A stretch of DNA of 64,000 nucleotides from an uncultured Cohaesibacter sp. (GCF_963682185.1 NZ_OY821667.1:62001-126000); one strand, 5' to 3'. Counted from the first letter of the stretch, positions 48,767 through 58,905 are shown. Numbers and translations are program-made. The notes: generated by a model from the sequence alone, not told the origin.

Positions 48767-50473
48767 TTATGCGACGTTGGCCACCTGACTGGCCTCGATC
48801 AGGCTTTCTCGCATGACCTTGCCATTCGTCTGGCGCGGAATAGCTTCGACAAATATGATATCGCGTGGCCATTTCATGCTGGAAACGCGTTTTTCCTTCA
48901 GATAGGCGTAAAATTCTTCCCGTGCAGTCTCCTTGTCATCCACCACGAGTGCAGCCATCAAATGGGCAGGATTATTTTCCTCCGAAGGCACAACAAATGC
49001 GGCCGCATCGGTGACCACGATACAATCCCGATAAAGAGCATCAAGATCTGTCCCACGTTCTGTAAAGCCGCCAAAGGCCAACACATCGCCCAAATCACCA
49101 AGTGGGCGGAACAAAGCACGCTGATCGCCATGTTCTTCGGTTACGAGATGGCAGCCAATTTCGGTATGAATGTAGCCGTCTTCCGTCGCACGCAGGGCCT
49201 TTCCTTCAACAGCACCGGCCAACGGAAAGGCGCAAGGAGGCAGCATGGAGCCTTTGAGGCAGAGTTCACCCCCAACAATCGCGCTGTCGGTCTGTGCGCG
49301 GGATTCTTCCATGCCATAAAGGAAGGTTTCCATCCAGACGCGCGAAGGATCATGCAGAGAATTGATTGCGCCCAAGGGAACCGATCCGACCTCGCTCGGA
49401 TGACGCCGGATTTGCGAGAAGAGGGCAAGATCCTTGAAGTTGGTCAGATCAATCAGGCGCGCTGCGGTTTCATTCTCTGCAAAAACGGTCTGCTCTGCAT
49501 GCACCCGATTCCACACCAGCATGATGCTGATCAGTTGCTCGCGCACCTGCATCGGCAGGAGTGCGTGCGCCTCTTCCCAAAGGCCACCAGGCAACACCAC
49601 ATGCTGCCCGCCAAACTCGGCCAACGCATTGATATAGCGCCCGAGCGTCCGGAAATTGTGGAACTGAAGTCGGGCCCCGACATCAAGAGCAGCAACCATT
49701 CCCACGGCGAAGCCAATCAGCCCGGACAAATGGTGGCTCACAAAAGAGCAATGCTCACCACTAAGATCCGTTTGTTCATGAACATAGCGCGCAATGGCGA
49801 ACAGCTGGTTGTGGCTGCGCCCGATCGGCATGGCCTGTTCGCTCCCCGCAGAGCTCCAATGGATCGCCAGAACGCTGTTGGCGCTGATCTGACCACCATG
49901 CTCGAACAATCCGTCCTCGGCCACATTGTCCTCGCCATCCAGAATATCGCCAAGATCAATAAGACCTTCAGGCGCATTCTCCCCGATGCAGAAAACAAAG
50001 CGGATGGAAAACATCTCGGCGGCCACATTGCGCACGCGCTCGGCCACGGCTTCTTCTTCATAATGGGAACAGCAAACGATGGCCTTGGCACCGACCTGCT
50101 CAAGCTTCTCGCGCAAATCCGCTTCACCACTCGTCAGAGGGATTGGCGCCAGTATGAGCCCCATGCGGCTCGCCACCAGTGTCAGCACAGCGGCATCGGC
50201 ACTGGGCGGAATGAGCATGGCAACCACCGTGTCGGCTTTCATGCCGATACCGGTGAGAAACTCTGATAGCGCAACCACACGCCGCCATGTACGAATGAAA
50301 GAGAGGCATTGAGGTCTTCGACCGCTCACTGAATGCAAACCCTGATCATCAATCAGTGCAAGATCATCCGGTCGTTGCTCGGCGTGCCGCGCAAAAACCA
50401 AATCAAGGCGATCTTCCCCCCACAGACCTGATGAAGAATAGGTTTCGATTTGTTCAGGGGTTGAGAGGAGCAT
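48767..50473 (-). CDS. Adenylate-forming (AMP-dependent ligase-like) enzyme, atypical
   Basis: A 568-residue protein of the acyl-CoA synthetase/adenylation superfamily. The N-terminal substrate domain shows LVFARHAEQRPDDLALID, and AVVAMLIPPSADAAVL-like helices follow. The ATP P-loop, normally TSGTTGxPKG, reads HWSSAGSEQAMPIGRSH and lacks the usual Lys. The C-terminal lysine motif is intact (IPRQTNGKVMR). Such changes occur in some fatty-acyl-AMP ligase and long-chain branches, so activity is possible but unproven; the substrate is unknown. AGAGG precedes the ATG. It is upstream of the degenerate-GGDEF gene on the same strand. Confidence 0.75.
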   Translation of the reverse strand: MLLSTPEQIETYSSSGLWGEDRLDLVFARHAEQRPDDLALIDDQGLHSVSGRRPQCLSFIRTWRRVVALSEFLTGIGMKADTVVAMLIPPSADAAVLTLVASRMGLILAPIPLTSGEADLREKLEQVGAKAIVCCSHYEEEAVAERVRNVAAEMFSIRFVFCIGENAPEGLIDLGDILDGEDNVAEDGLFEHGGQISANSVLAIHWSSAGSEQAMPIGRSHNQLFAIARYVHEQTDLSGEHCSFVSHHLSGLIGFAVGMVAALDVGARLQFHNFRTLGRYINALAEFGGQHVVLPGGLWEEAHALLPMQVREQLISIMLVWNRVHAEQTVFAENETAARLIDLTNFKDLALFSQIRRHPSEVGSVPLGAINSLHDPSRVWMETFLYGMEESRAQTDSAIVGGELCLKGSMLPPCAFPLAGAVEGKALRATEDGYIHTEIGCHLVTEEHGDQRALFRPLGDLGDVLAFGGFTERGTDLDALYRDCIVVTDAAAFVVPSEENNPAHLMAALVVDDKETAREEFYAYLKEKRVSSMKWPRDIIFVEAIPRQTNGKVMRESLIEASQVANVA

Positions 50474-50610
50474 TCTGGACCTCTTGGTATGTTAGACACG
50501 CAAACAATTTTACTAAATTGTAGCTGATTCCGATATCTGCCACACAGCTTTTATGAGGGCTATACTACCGTTTCTGCTTGTTTCTTGCAAAAAACAGCAG
50601 CTTTTGTCTG

Positions 50611-52485
50611 CTATTCCCCATCATACCAGAAGGTTGTCGGACGATATCCAGCCAACGGACGCCCCTTGGCCTCTGATTCCGGATAGCGAATCCTCTTCCA
50701 CAAACCAACCCATTGCTCGCCCTTATGAAAGAGTGGAACACCATAAAAGCCATTGATCAGTGTTCGGTCAAAGGCTCGGACGGCTGCCGTGAAATCTTCC
50801 TGACTGCGCGCAGAGAGGAGAGCATCTATCATCGCATCAATGGCAGGGTCATCAGCGCCGGCCTGATTGAACCACCCATCGACATCTCTCTGGGAGGAGT
50901 GCCAACGGGACATTTGTTCATTCCCGGGTGAAAGGGATGCGCTCCAGGACATCTTCATCATGTCGAAATCCATGGTCTTTCGGCGCTCCCAATATTGCGC
51001 GGAATCGACGGTCCGTATATCCATCTTAATCCCCAGTCGCTCCAACACGCGCGCATAGACCAACGCAAGGCGCTCTTCCTCTTTGGAGGTCGACAGAAAT
51101 TCAAAAGCAAGTGGCGCGCCTGTGGCCAGATTCACCATGGCTCCATCCTTCAGCCCATAGCCTTGGGAGGCCAGCGCCTTCATGGCGTTGCGCATCACTT
51201 TGCGCATCTCGTTGTTATTGGCAGCAGAAACCGGAGCGTAGCTACCATCCAGAACATCGGGGTCCATTTCATCCAGATAAGGAGCCAGCAATTCCTTCTC
51301 CCGATCATTCATCGGCACACCTAGCGCGGAAAGAGAAGAATTCTGGAAATAGCTGCCTGAGCGCTTGAAAAGCCCGTGATAGAGATTTTTGTTCACCCAG
51401 TCGAAATCGAATAGCGTCGCCAGTGTGCGCCGGACAATGCGGTTTTGAAAGACGGGTTTGCGCGTATTGAAAACAAAGGCCGACATGCCGGTAGGCAGAT
51501 TGGACTGGAAGATCTTTTTTTCTACGTCCCCCTTTTCAACGGCATTGAAATCATACTGATCGGCCCATCGCGCCGGGTCGGACTCAGGCTGAATATCAAA
51601 CTTGCCTTTCTTGAAGGCCTCGAACATTGCTGTGCTGTCCCGATAATATTCGATCTGGATTTCATCGAAATTGTCTTTTCCCACCTTGATGGGCAAATCC
51701 TTTGCCCAGTAATCAGGGTTCCGTTTGAGCACGATCTTCGAGCCAGGATCCACTGCGTCGATCACATAAGGGCCGGAGCCGATAAACTGATACATACCGG
51801 ACTTGGAGAATTTTTCCGGATCGATTGCATGTTTGGGTAACACCGGCAGCATACCGATCAGCAAGGGCAATTCTCGGTCTTCGCCATTTTTAAATACAAA
51901 GCGGATTTGACCTTCGCCCGGTTCTTCCAGCGCAGCAATACGCTTGATTCTGCTCGTGTAGGCGGGACGACCATACTCCCGCAGCAGATCGACCGTGAAT
52001 TTGACATCTTCAACCGTGATGGGGGTTCCATCCGAAAAGCGCGCATCATCGCGTATCTTGAAGGTAATGGAAGAGCGGTCTTCGGGCATATCGATCCATT
52101 CGGCAATCAGGCCATAAAGCGAGAAGGCCTCATCGTCACTGCGTGCCAACAATGTTTCATACACATTGTGCCCATAGTCCACATCCCATAGGCCGCGCGG
52201 AGCGACGCCCTTGAGCAAGAACGGATTGAGACTGTCAAAGCTCCCCTGTAGCCCATAAGTGATCTTGCCGCCTTTGGGGGCGTTCGGATTGACATAATCC
52301 AGATAGGCGAAATTTTTGTCATATTTGGGCTGACCATGCATGGCGATGCCGTGCACAGGCTCTGCCATTGTCGGGCTTGCTACGATTGGAGAGACCATCA
52401 ATGCGCAAGCGGTGACCACGGAAAAGAAAATCTTCTTCGAAGCCATTTTCTGCATCGATAGCTGGCGAATATCTCCCAAAACCAT
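50611..52485 (-). CDS. Extracellular solute-binding protein, family 5 (YejA-like)
   Basis: A 624-residue periplasmic binding protein of the oligopeptide (SBP_bac_5) type, close to YejA. The signal peptide ends near PTMAEP. The mature protein starts GIAMHGQPKYDKNFAYLDYVNPNAPKGGKITYGLQGSFDSLNPF, a segment typical of YejA-like proteins. The ATG at 52485 with AAGGA upstream was chosen over the open frame to 52551. The permease and ATPase genes expected for an ABC importer are not adjacent, so this is an orphan in the window. Confidence 0.9.
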   Translation of the reverse strand: MVLGDIRQLSMQKMASKKIFFSVVTACALMVSPIVASPTMAEPVHGIAMHGQPKYDKNFAYLDYVNPNAPKGGKITYGLQGSFDSLNPFLLKGVAPRGLWDVDYGHNVYETLLARSDDEAFSLYGLIAEWIDMPEDRSSITFKIRDDARFSDGTPITVEDVKFTVDLLREYGRPAYTSRIKRIAALEEPGEGQIRFVFKNGEDRELPLLIGMLPVLPKHAIDPEKFSKSGMYQFIGSGPYVIDAVDPGSKIVLKRNPDYWAKDLPIKVGKDNFDEIQIEYYRDSTAMFEAFKKGKFDIQPESDPARWADQYDFNAVEKGDVEKKIFQSNLPTGMSAFVFNTRKPVFQNRIVRRTLATLFDFDWVNKNLYHGLFKRSGSYFQNSSLSALGVPMNDREKELLAPYLDEMDPDVLDGSYAPVSAANNNEMRKVMRNAMKALASQGYGLKDGAMVNLATGAPLAFEFLSTSKEEERLALVYARVLERLGIKMDIRTVDSAQYWERRKTMDFDMMKMSWSASLSPGNEQMSRWHSSQRDVDGWFNQAGADDPAIDAMIDALLSARSQEDFTAAVRAFDRTLINGFYGVPLFHKGEQWVGLWKRIRYPESEAKGRPLAGYRPTTFWYDGE

Positions 52486-52859
52486 TTGTGGGGTCCTTTG
52501 TCGCAAACCGGAAAACCGGGGAAAATAAGTTGAATCAGTCTCTGCAAACAATCTAACACAGGCGGGAAAACCACCGCAGCATGATTCTGCCTCTGGAATT
52601 TTGTGCGGACAGCTTGTAGAAGAAATAGCGCATAGTCACTATTCTGCCCAATTCATTGTGAATGAAGAGGCTAGTTTTGGATTCAGGACTGCTGTTGAAT
52701 TGCAACCGTTTGCTGCGTTTGGCATAGATGCCGAAAAAAAGCAGAGACGAGAGTTGCAGTTTCAATATCAGTCATAATGATCGTCTGTCGCACAGATCGA
52801 CATATAGAACAGGAACTTTGCCTTCCTGCAGTAACGGAACAAAATCGGGATATTTATTA
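52486..52859 (+). other. Intergenic region between the YejA-like and IalB-like genes
   Basis: A 374-base divergent gap. The open frame from 52728 into the IalB-like gene is only a leader extension without a ribosome-binding site. No motif, hairpin or gene was recognised. Confidence 0.3.
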
Positions 52860-53513
52860 ATGGTCATGTTTGACAGGGCTTTCAAAAGAATTTTGCCGGT
52901 TGCCTCGGCCACAATGGCCCTCGCAGCGATCGCATGTCTTGCACCGGTGCATAACGCCCAAGCACAAGCTCAAGAACAAGCTCAAGCAAACAACGTCAGT
53001 GCTCCGCATTGGATGAAATTTTGTAGCGAGGATACGAAGACAAAAAAACAGCTCTGCGCGATCACTCAGGAACTGAAGGCTGAAACAGGCCAGTTTCTTG
53101 CTTCGATTTCGCTGCGTGAGCTGGAAGGGGCAAAACGCAAAGCCCTTGTCATCGCCATTACGCCGGGAATGCTGTTGCGTCACGGCCTAACGATCCAGAT
53201 CGACAAAGGAAAGCAGATCAAGGGAACCTTCTCCATTTGCTTCCCGAATGCCTGCTTCTCCGACTTGGCGGTGGACGCCACATTTGTCGAGCAGATGAAG
53301 AAGGGTGCCACAATCTCTGTCACCGCACTCAATCAGCAAGCACAACCAGTGCGCTTCGATCTGACCCTGTCGGGCTTCACCGCAAGCTATGACGGCGATC
53401 CGATTGATCTGAAGAAAACAGCCGAAGAGCAGCAGAAGCTTCAGGAATTGTTGCGCAAGCGCGCCGAAGAGCAGCGCCAGAAACTGCTTGAACAAAAGCA
53501 AAAGACCGAATAG
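52860..53513 (+). CDS. Invasion-associated locus B (IalB)-like periplasmic protein
   Basis: A 217-residue exported protein: signal sequence about residues 1-33 (SATMALAAIACLAPVHNAQA), then the IalB-family fold with two cysteine pairs (CSEDTKTKKQLC and CFPNACFSDL) and GLTIQIDKGKQIKGTFSICFPNACF. The C-terminus is a charged helix of Glu/Gln/Lys-rich repeats (EEQQKLQELLRKRAEEQRQKLLEQKQK). The name comes from Bartonella; in free-living rhizobia the role is unknown. The start may be either of two close ATGs (52860 or 52866). Confidence 0.85.
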   Translation: MVMFDRAFKRILPVASATMALAAIACLAPVHNAQAQAQEQAQANNVSAPHWMKFCSEDTKTKKQLCAITQELKAETGQFLASISLRELEGAKRKALVIAITPGMLLRHGLTIQIDKGKQIKGTFSICFPNACFSDLAVDATFVEQMKKGATISVTALNQQAQPVRFDLTLSGFTASYDGDPIDLKKTAEEQQKLQELLRKRAEEQRQKLLEQKQKTE

Positions 53514-53534
53514 GTCAGACATTGCCTTAGAAAT

Positions 53535-53574
53535 AAAAAACCGCGATCCGTTCTATTCGGATCGCGGTTTTTTT
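53535..53574 (+). terminator. Bidirectional terminator between the IalB-like gene and hspQ
   Basis: AAAACCGCGATCCG and CGGATCGCGGTTTT form a perfect stem flanked by A and T runs, between two convergent genes. Confidence 0.9.
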
Positions 53575-53603
53575 ATGCGACATTTTCAGTCGGTTCATTC
53601 AGT

Positions 53604-53936
53604 CTAGTTCACCAGATCATCTTCCGGCTGATAGATGCCTTCTTTCATGCCCTTGAAGAGCTGTCTAACTTGCGGATGCCGAATAGGTTCACCTGAACTG
53701 TCTTTAAGCAAATTCTGCTCAGACACATAGGCCACATATTCCGTCTCATCATTCTCCGCAAAGATATGATAGAAAGGCTGATCGCGACGCGGGCGAACAT
53801 CTTCAGGAATGGAATCATACCATTCTTCCGAATTGTCAAACTCGGGGTCGACGTCGAAAACGACGCCACGGAAAGAATAAACCCGGTGGCGCACGATCTG
53901 ACCGATCTGAAATTTTGCTATTTTCATTTCCGCCAT
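53604..53936 (-). CDS. hspQ: Heat shock protein HspQ
   Basis: A 110-residue protein of the HspQ/YccV family, which in E. coli binds hemimethylated oriC DNA and acts on Lon-type proteolysis. Family marks are KFQIGQIVRHRVYSFRGVVFDVDPEF and PFYHIFAENDETEYVAYVSEQNLL. The ATG at 53936 (MAEMKI) has GGAG 8 bases upstream; the frame stays open to 53951. It follows the malyl-CoA lyase gene by about 270 bases on the same strand. Confidence 0.93.
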   Translation of the reverse strand: MAEMKIAKFQIGQIVRHRVYSFRGVVFDVDPEFDNSEEWYDSIPEDVRPRRDQPFYHIFAENDETEYVAYVSEQNLLKDSSGEPIRHPQVRQLFKGMKEGIYQPEDDLVN

Positions 53937-54203
53937 GAGACCAGGCTCCATTTTTCTTATCGTTGCCTAACGTTGCCTCGCAAAAGGCCATTGTCCTTAG
54001 CCTAGCATATTTTTTGATGCAGACGCTATGAACATTCTTTTGATCAGCTCGTTAAAAAGTGAAGGACTGTACTCATCACACTCGGCAAGCCAAGTCAATA
54101 AAGGCCAACACGAGGCTGGCCAATATTTGCTCGAATCCCTGCTATTTTGCGCATTTTATCTGCTTGCCAGTCCAAATAGACGACCGCATGGTTGATCATT
54201 GCA

Positions 54204-55253
54204 CTAGCTGGACAAACCATAAAGTGCGCCCATTTCCGGATCTTTGTCTGCCACCTGTTTGGCCAGATCGACGATGACCTTGGCTTGTTTCCACGTGGCA
54301 TCATCCTGCATTTTGCCGTCGATCATTACGGCTCCGGTTCCATCTGGCATGGCTTCCAGAATGCGCAAGGCCATTTTGACTTCATCGACATCCGGGCTGA
54401 AGACGCGCTTTGCAATGGCCACCTGTGAGGGATGCAGAGACCATGTTCCCATGCAGCCCAAAAGGAAGCTGTTGCGGAACTGCGCCTCGCAGGCATCCGG
54501 ATCGGAGAAATCCCCAAAGGGACCATAGAAAGCCTTGAGACCATAGGTCATGCAGGCATCGACCATCTTAGCCATGGTATAGTGCCAGAGATCCTGCTGA
54601 TAGAAGGCTCGCTCTTTGCCTTCTTGCACGTCACCAAGCACCCGATAACCCGGATGGCCACCGCCAACCCGCGTGGTCTTCATGCCACGGGATGCGGCCA
54701 GATCGGCCGGCCCAAGGGAAATGCCATGCATACGCGGGGAGGCAGCACAAATGGATTCCACATTGGCCACCCCCTCGGCTGTTTCCAAAATCGCATGGAT
54801 CAGGATCGGCTTTTCAACCCCGTGCTTGGCCTCCAGTTGCGCGAGGAGCTGATCGAGATAGTGAATATCCCAAGCGCCTTCCACCTTGGGCAGCATGATG
54901 ACATCAAGCTTGTTGCCCACTTGCGAAACAATGTCGATGACATCATCCAGAAACCACGGGGAATTGAGGCAATTAACACGCGTCCAAAGGCCGGTAGAAC
55001 CAAAATCATTGTCTTTTGCCAACTGGATGAAACCAGCTCGCGCTTCTTCTTTCATATCTGCCGGGATGGCATCTTCCAGATTGCCCAATATCACATCAAC
55101 CGTCTGGATAAGATCAGGTATCTTGGCGCGCATCTTCTCGACATGCGGCGGCACGAAATGAATCATGCGCTCCACTCTAACCGGCAGGTCGCGATAGGGT
55201 GCGGGCGCCCCAATGGCCAATGGTTTGTAAAATGCACGTGGCGTTTTCATCAT
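54204..55253 (-). CDS. mcl: Malyl-CoA / beta-methylmalyl-CoA lyase (HpcH/HpaI family)
   Basis: A 349-residue Mg-dependent CoA-ester lyase. Its length and motifs match the trifunctional Chloroflexus-type enzyme: [19 protein letters not shown] at the start, [13 protein letters not shown] [77 protein letters not shown] and the C-terminal [21 protein letters not shown]. Substrates are (S)-malyl-CoA or beta-methylmalyl-CoA, cleaved to glyoxylate plus acetyl- or propionyl-CoA. GGGGAG precedes the ATG at 55253. No ethylmalonyl-CoA or serine-cycle genes are adjacent. Confidence 0.9.
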   Translation of the reverse strand: MMKTPRAFYKPLAIGAPAPYRDLPVRVERMIHFVPPHVEKMRAKIPDLIQTVDVILGNLEDAIPADMKEEARAGFIQLAKDNDFGSTGLWTRVNCLNSPWFLDDVIDIVSQVGNKLDVIMLPKVEGAWDIHYLDQLLAQLEAKHGVEKPILIHAILETAEGVANVESICAASPRMHGISLGPADLAASRGMKTTRVGGGHPGYRVLGDVQEGKERAFYQQDLWHYTMAKMVDACMTYGLKAFYGPFGDFSDPDACEAQFRNSFLLGCMGTWSLHPSQVAIAKRVFSPDVDEVKMALRILEAMPDGTGAVMIDGKMQDDATWKQAKVIVDLAKQVADKDPEMGALYGLSS

Positions 55254-55470
55254 CTCTCTCCCCTTATGCGCGCTGCCGCAAGAGGCCCTCGATTTTGCCC
55301 AATCGAGCAGCGCAATCCTCGCACCTATTTGCACCGCAAAAATTGCTGCAGCGCAATAAGACTGTAGGGGAAGATACGGAAGAGGTAGAAGCTATGGCGC
55401 ATTGACGGGCCAGAGGAGGGGGCAGAAGACGAGCCAGAGGATGGTGCGCGAGCAAGGCAATTCGCCCCGC

Positions 55471-56343
55471 TTAGCCCCAGCGGCGATGTGCCCACATCCA
55501 TTGTTCCGGAGCTTCACGGATCCAGCGCTCAAACTGGGCCTGTTCGGCAATGGTCGCTTGTAGAATATCGTCTTCAACAGCGTCACTATGGGGCATCGGA
55601 ACGATTTCAGCCTGCACCTTGAAGTGAATGCCTTTGGTGCGTTTGATACGCAGCGCAATGAGCGGCGCCCCTTTCTTGCGGGCCAGACGGGCGGGAAAGC
55701 TGTTAGTTGGGGCAGGGCGTCCAAAAAAGTCTATTGTGGCCCCGTGACGATCGCGCAAATCCCCCATGATCGCCACAGCCGTTCCGCCAGAAACCGACGT
55801 CAGCGCACGCATACCGGCACGGTCGCCTTTCACAAACACGCCACCACTGAAGGTTTCGGCGCGCTTTCGCACCATATAGTCATGAACCATCGGATTCTTG
55901 AGCTTTTGCATGACGACAGAGCAATCAAACCCGTTATGCGAAGAAATCGCGCCGCCGAGTTCCCAGTTGCCGGAATGCAGAGATACGATCACACCGCCAG
56001 AACGCTTGATCTCGCCCACGATCAGCCGATAATTCTCTGGCTGCTCGACCAGTTCGTCCATGCGTTTGGCGATTTTGTAAGCCAGCACGGCTTCGGCGAA
56101 CGTTCGTCCGAGATTTTCCCACATATCAAGGGTAATGGCATAGAGTTCGTCGTCGGACTTTTCAGGAAAGGCGAGCCGAAGATGCTCCATAGCCCGTTTC
56201 TGCCGTCTAAGGCGTGGTGCGATCGAGCGCCAGAGCCAGCCCATGAAACCGGAAGACACATATAGTGGCATCGATCGCAGGATAAAGATGACAAACATCA
56301 GCAATGCATATTCTATGCGATGAGCCAGCGTGACTTTCTTCAT
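55471..56343 (-). CDS. lpxL: Lipid A biosynthesis acyltransferase (LpxL/HtrB family)
   Basis: A 290-residue inner-membrane enzyme adding a secondary acyl chain to lipid A. It has an N-terminal membrane segment (RIEYALLMFVIFILRSMPLYV), the HxxxxE catalytic motif as LHSGNWELGG, the GDRAGMRAL region, and MGDLRDRHGATIDFFGRPAPTNSFPARLARKKGAPLIALRI, all family features. The ATG at 56343 is preceded by AGG; the open frame extends 11 codons further. Which acyl chain or position is added cannot be told. Confidence 0.9.
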   Translation of the reverse strand: MKKVTLAHRIEYALLMFVIFILRSMPLYVSSGFMGWLWRSIAPRLRRQKRAMEHLRLAFPEKSDDELYAITLDMWENLGRTFAEAVLAYKIAKRMDELVEQPENYRLIVGEIKRSGGVIVSLHSGNWELGGAISSHNGFDCSVVMQKLKNPMVHDYMVRKRAETFSGGVFVKGDRAGMRALTSVSGGTAVAIMGDLRDRHGATIDFFGRPAPTNSFPARLARKKGAPLIALRIKRTKGIHFKVQAEIVPMPHSDAVEDDILQATIAEQAQFERWIREAPEQWMWAHRRWG

Positions 56344-56476
56344 GCAAAATACCTGCGGCCTTCTGTTAATTCCCACCGGACGGTTCGGTATCGGCCCTTT
56401 TTAGCTCAGTGACGCAAAAGCGCAATGCGCAATGTGGAAAGCTTACGTTTCTGCCAAGCGCCCACGCCGGATTAAA

Positions 56477-57706
56477 CTAGGAATGTTTCTCACGCTTGTT
56501 GATGGCCTCTGTGGTCCAACCAATCTTCGTTGGTGCATCCAGTCCCGCCTTCATCATCAACTTGCGTAAGGAAGGAACCATGTTGGCCAGAGCCAAACCA
56601 GCTGTGCGCGCACCTTGACCGAAGGGCAGGGCGGAGATGAGCGACATATTGAGCATATGCACTCCTGCGGTGCGAGACCAGATATCGCTGCGCCGCAGTT
56701 GGCCATAGGTCTGCACCACATCATCTGCTCCGGGATCGCCTGCGCCATCTTCTCGGATGACATCGGCCAAACTGGAGATATCGCGCAGGCTGAGATTGAG
56801 CCCCTGTGCCCCGATTGGCGGGAAGGCATGGGCGCTCTCTGCAATCAACGCTGCGCGCGGACCGTAAAACTGCTTTGCCACCATGCCAGAAAGAGGGAAG
56901 CTCTGCGGATCACTAATCACCTCAAACGCGCCGTAAATAGAATGGGCCCGTCGTTCAAGCTCAAGCGCCAACAGATGCCGATCCATCCCCTTGAGGCTTT
57001 CAGCGTCTTCAGCCTTGACCACACAAACGAGACTTGATGTAAAGCCGTCCCTATATGGCACTAGCGTGAAGGGGCCTGTCTTGGTGTGAAACTCTGTCGA
57101 GATATTGTTGTGCGGTGTTGAGGGATGATGCAGGTTAACCACCATGGCGGTCTGCGGGTAGGACCATTTGCGCATCTCGATACCGGCGGCCTCCCGCACG
57201 ATGGACTTGCGTCCGTCCGCAGCAATGGCAAGCCGCGCCTGCCAGACAGAACCATCCTCCATCTCGATCATGGCCCCATGGCTCTCCAACCGAACAGAAC
57301 GAGCGAGTTGCTTGTCCTGAATAACACGTTCCGGATCCTGCGTTTCCAAAGCGGCATGCAAGGTGGCAACGAGGCGATTGTTATCAATATTGTAGCCAAA
57401 GGCCTCCAGATCGATCTCGGAGCTGTCAAATTCCGTCGTCGGCGCCTTGAAAAGGCGTCCGGTATCGTCAATGAGACGCATGATCTTGAGGGCTTGCCCC
57501 TCCGATGCAATCGCATCCCAAAGCCCCAGACTTTGAAGATAGGGCACCGAGCTGCCCAGCAGGGCCGTGGTTCGCCCGTCTTCACCGCCATGTTCAGGGC
57601 CAATCAGAACACAAGAGAGTCCGAGCTTTGCCATTTGGATGGCAGCAACATGGCCTGCAGGCCCGCTTCCAACCACAGCAACATCCACATTTCTTTCGTG
57701 CGACAT
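56477..57706 (-). CDS. UbiH/UbiF-type FAD-dependent hydroxylase
   Basis: A 409-residue monooxygenase of the ubiquinone hydroxylase family. The FAD motif VAVVGSGPAGHVAAIQMAKLG is at the N-terminus, a middle DGRKSIVREAAGI (GD/DG-type) motif follows, and a late ALIAESAHAFPPIGAQGLNLSLRD matches the family flavin-binding GDAAH segment with Ala-Glu-Ser in place of Gly-Asp-Ala. AGGGAG precedes the ATG at 57706. The exact ring position it hydroxylates is not predictable. It is divergent from the DUF2182 gene. Confidence 0.88.
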   Translation of the reverse strand: MSHERNVDVAVVGSGPAGHVAAIQMAKLGLSCVLIGPEHGGEDGRTTALLGSSVPYLQSLGLWDAIASEGQALKIMRLIDDTGRLFKAPTTEFDSSEIDLEAFGYNIDNNRLVATLHAALETQDPERVIQDKQLARSVRLESHGAMIEMEDGSVWQARLAIAADGRKSIVREAAGIEMRKWSYPQTAMVVNLHHPSTPHNNISTEFHTKTGPFTLVPYRDGFTSSLVCVVKAEDAESLKGMDRHLLALELERRAHSIYGAFEVISDPQSFPLSGMVAKQFYGPRAALIAESAHAFPPIGAQGLNLSLRDISSLADVIREDGAGDPGADDVVQTYGQLRRSDIWSRTAGVHMLNMSLISALPFGQGARTAGLALANMVPSLRKLMMKAGLDAPTKIGWTTEAINKREKHS

Positions 57707-57909
57707 GACAGCTCCCTTTGCGGACCGATTCCGCAGGATCATTTAAGTTCGCATGGGTCATAGCCTGTAAGGGGCAGAAAATCCAGCCTGAGCCGATCAG
57801 AGCATCTGTACCGCCTTGACACTATGACACCATGGCTATCTTGCAATTTGCACCAACTCCGGTTCATATGACAGCGTGAATCCACTTACGAAGAAAAGGC
57901 GGTGTCCAG

Positions 57910-58905
57910 ATGAGTCCACTGGGAAATTTTTTCGACACCAGCAGCAGCCGGGAATTGCAAAAGCAAATGGCCCGCTTCCGTGCGGAGCATCCCGAACTCA
58001 CAGCAGCCGAAGCAAAACCACGCATCGCGCTCTTTCTGGCGATCGCAGCAGCCTCTCTTTTTGCATGGTTCTATTTGTTTGCCATGGTAGTCGACATGGC
58101 CCCGGACATGGACATGCGCGCACTTGGGCCGGGCATGTCTGCCTTCAACGTTTTCAACGGGTTTGAAAGCCTGGACCCGACAACGCGAGCCTTCATCGCC
58201 GCTGTTTGCGCGCCGTCTGCTGCTATCGGCCATTTCGGCATGCCCAGTCTGGACGCCTGGGGCATGCAGGATCTCATCATCGTCTTTGCCATGTGGGTCA
58301 TGATGGCGATTGCCATGATGTTGCCCACGGCCGCTCCAATCCTGAAGAGCTATGCGTCCGTGCAAGAAGCAAAGGGCAAAAAAGCCGGACCATTGTCCGT
58401 CTTGTTGCTGACATTGGGTTATCTAAGCATCTGGATCGGCTTTGCCTTCCTCGCCACCCTGCTGCAATGGGGGCTGACGGAAATCCAGACCATGTCACCA
58501 GTTATGGCGCCCGCATCCATGGTTTTTTCCGCAAGCACATTGCTGCTGGCAGGCATTTATCAATTCACTCCGGCGAAACAGGCCTGCCTGTTACGCTGCC
58601 AACTGCCCTTTCCCTATTTCAACAGACGCACGGAGAAAGGTTTTTTCCGCTCCTTTGCCGGTTCTTACGTTATGGGGCTAGAGCAGGGGCTGTTTTGCAC
58701 CGGCTGCACATGGGCGCTCATGGTTGTGATGTTCGCTGTCGGTGTGATGAATGTGATCTGGATGGCTATTTTAGGGTTATTGATGGCCATCGAAAAGGCG
58801 GTTCCCAATCCATGGGTCACGCGCGGCATCGGTATTTTTCTCATAATTTGGGGACTTTTGGTGCTCTCCATCTCTCCTGCGGGGCGAACCATTCTTGGCA
58901 TTTGA
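57910..58905 (+). CDS. DUF2182 integral membrane protein
   Basis: A 331-residue protein with about seven hydrophobic helices. Family marks are FAMWVMMAIAMMLPTAAPILKSYA and the cysteine-bearing loops YQFTPAKQACLLRC and GLFCTGCTWALMVVMFAVG, which may bind a metal. Function unknown; relatives are called predicted metal-binding integral membrane proteins. It precedes pcs by 64 bases in the same direction. Confidence 0.88.
   Translation: MSPLGNFFDTSSSRELQKQMARFRAEHPELTAAEAKPRIALFLAIAAASLFAWFYLFAMVVDMAPDMDMRALGPGMSAFNVFNGFESLDPTTRAFIAAVCAPSAAIGHFGMPSLDAWGMQDLIIVFAMWVMMAIAMMLPTAAPILKSYASVQEAKGKKAGPLSVLLLTLGYLSIWIGFAFLATLLQWGLTEIQTMSPVMAPASMVFSASTLLLAGIYQFTPAKQACLLRCQLPFPYFNRRTEKGFFRSFAGSYVMGLEQGLFCTGCTWALMVVMFAVGVMNVIWMAILGLLMAIEKAVPNPWVTRGIGIFLIIWGLLVLSISPAGRTILGI

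Noticed and set aside
48962..50266. 434-codon plus-strand frame inside the adenylate-forming gene
   Set aside because: Antisense shadow; the minus-strand gene has clear family motifs.
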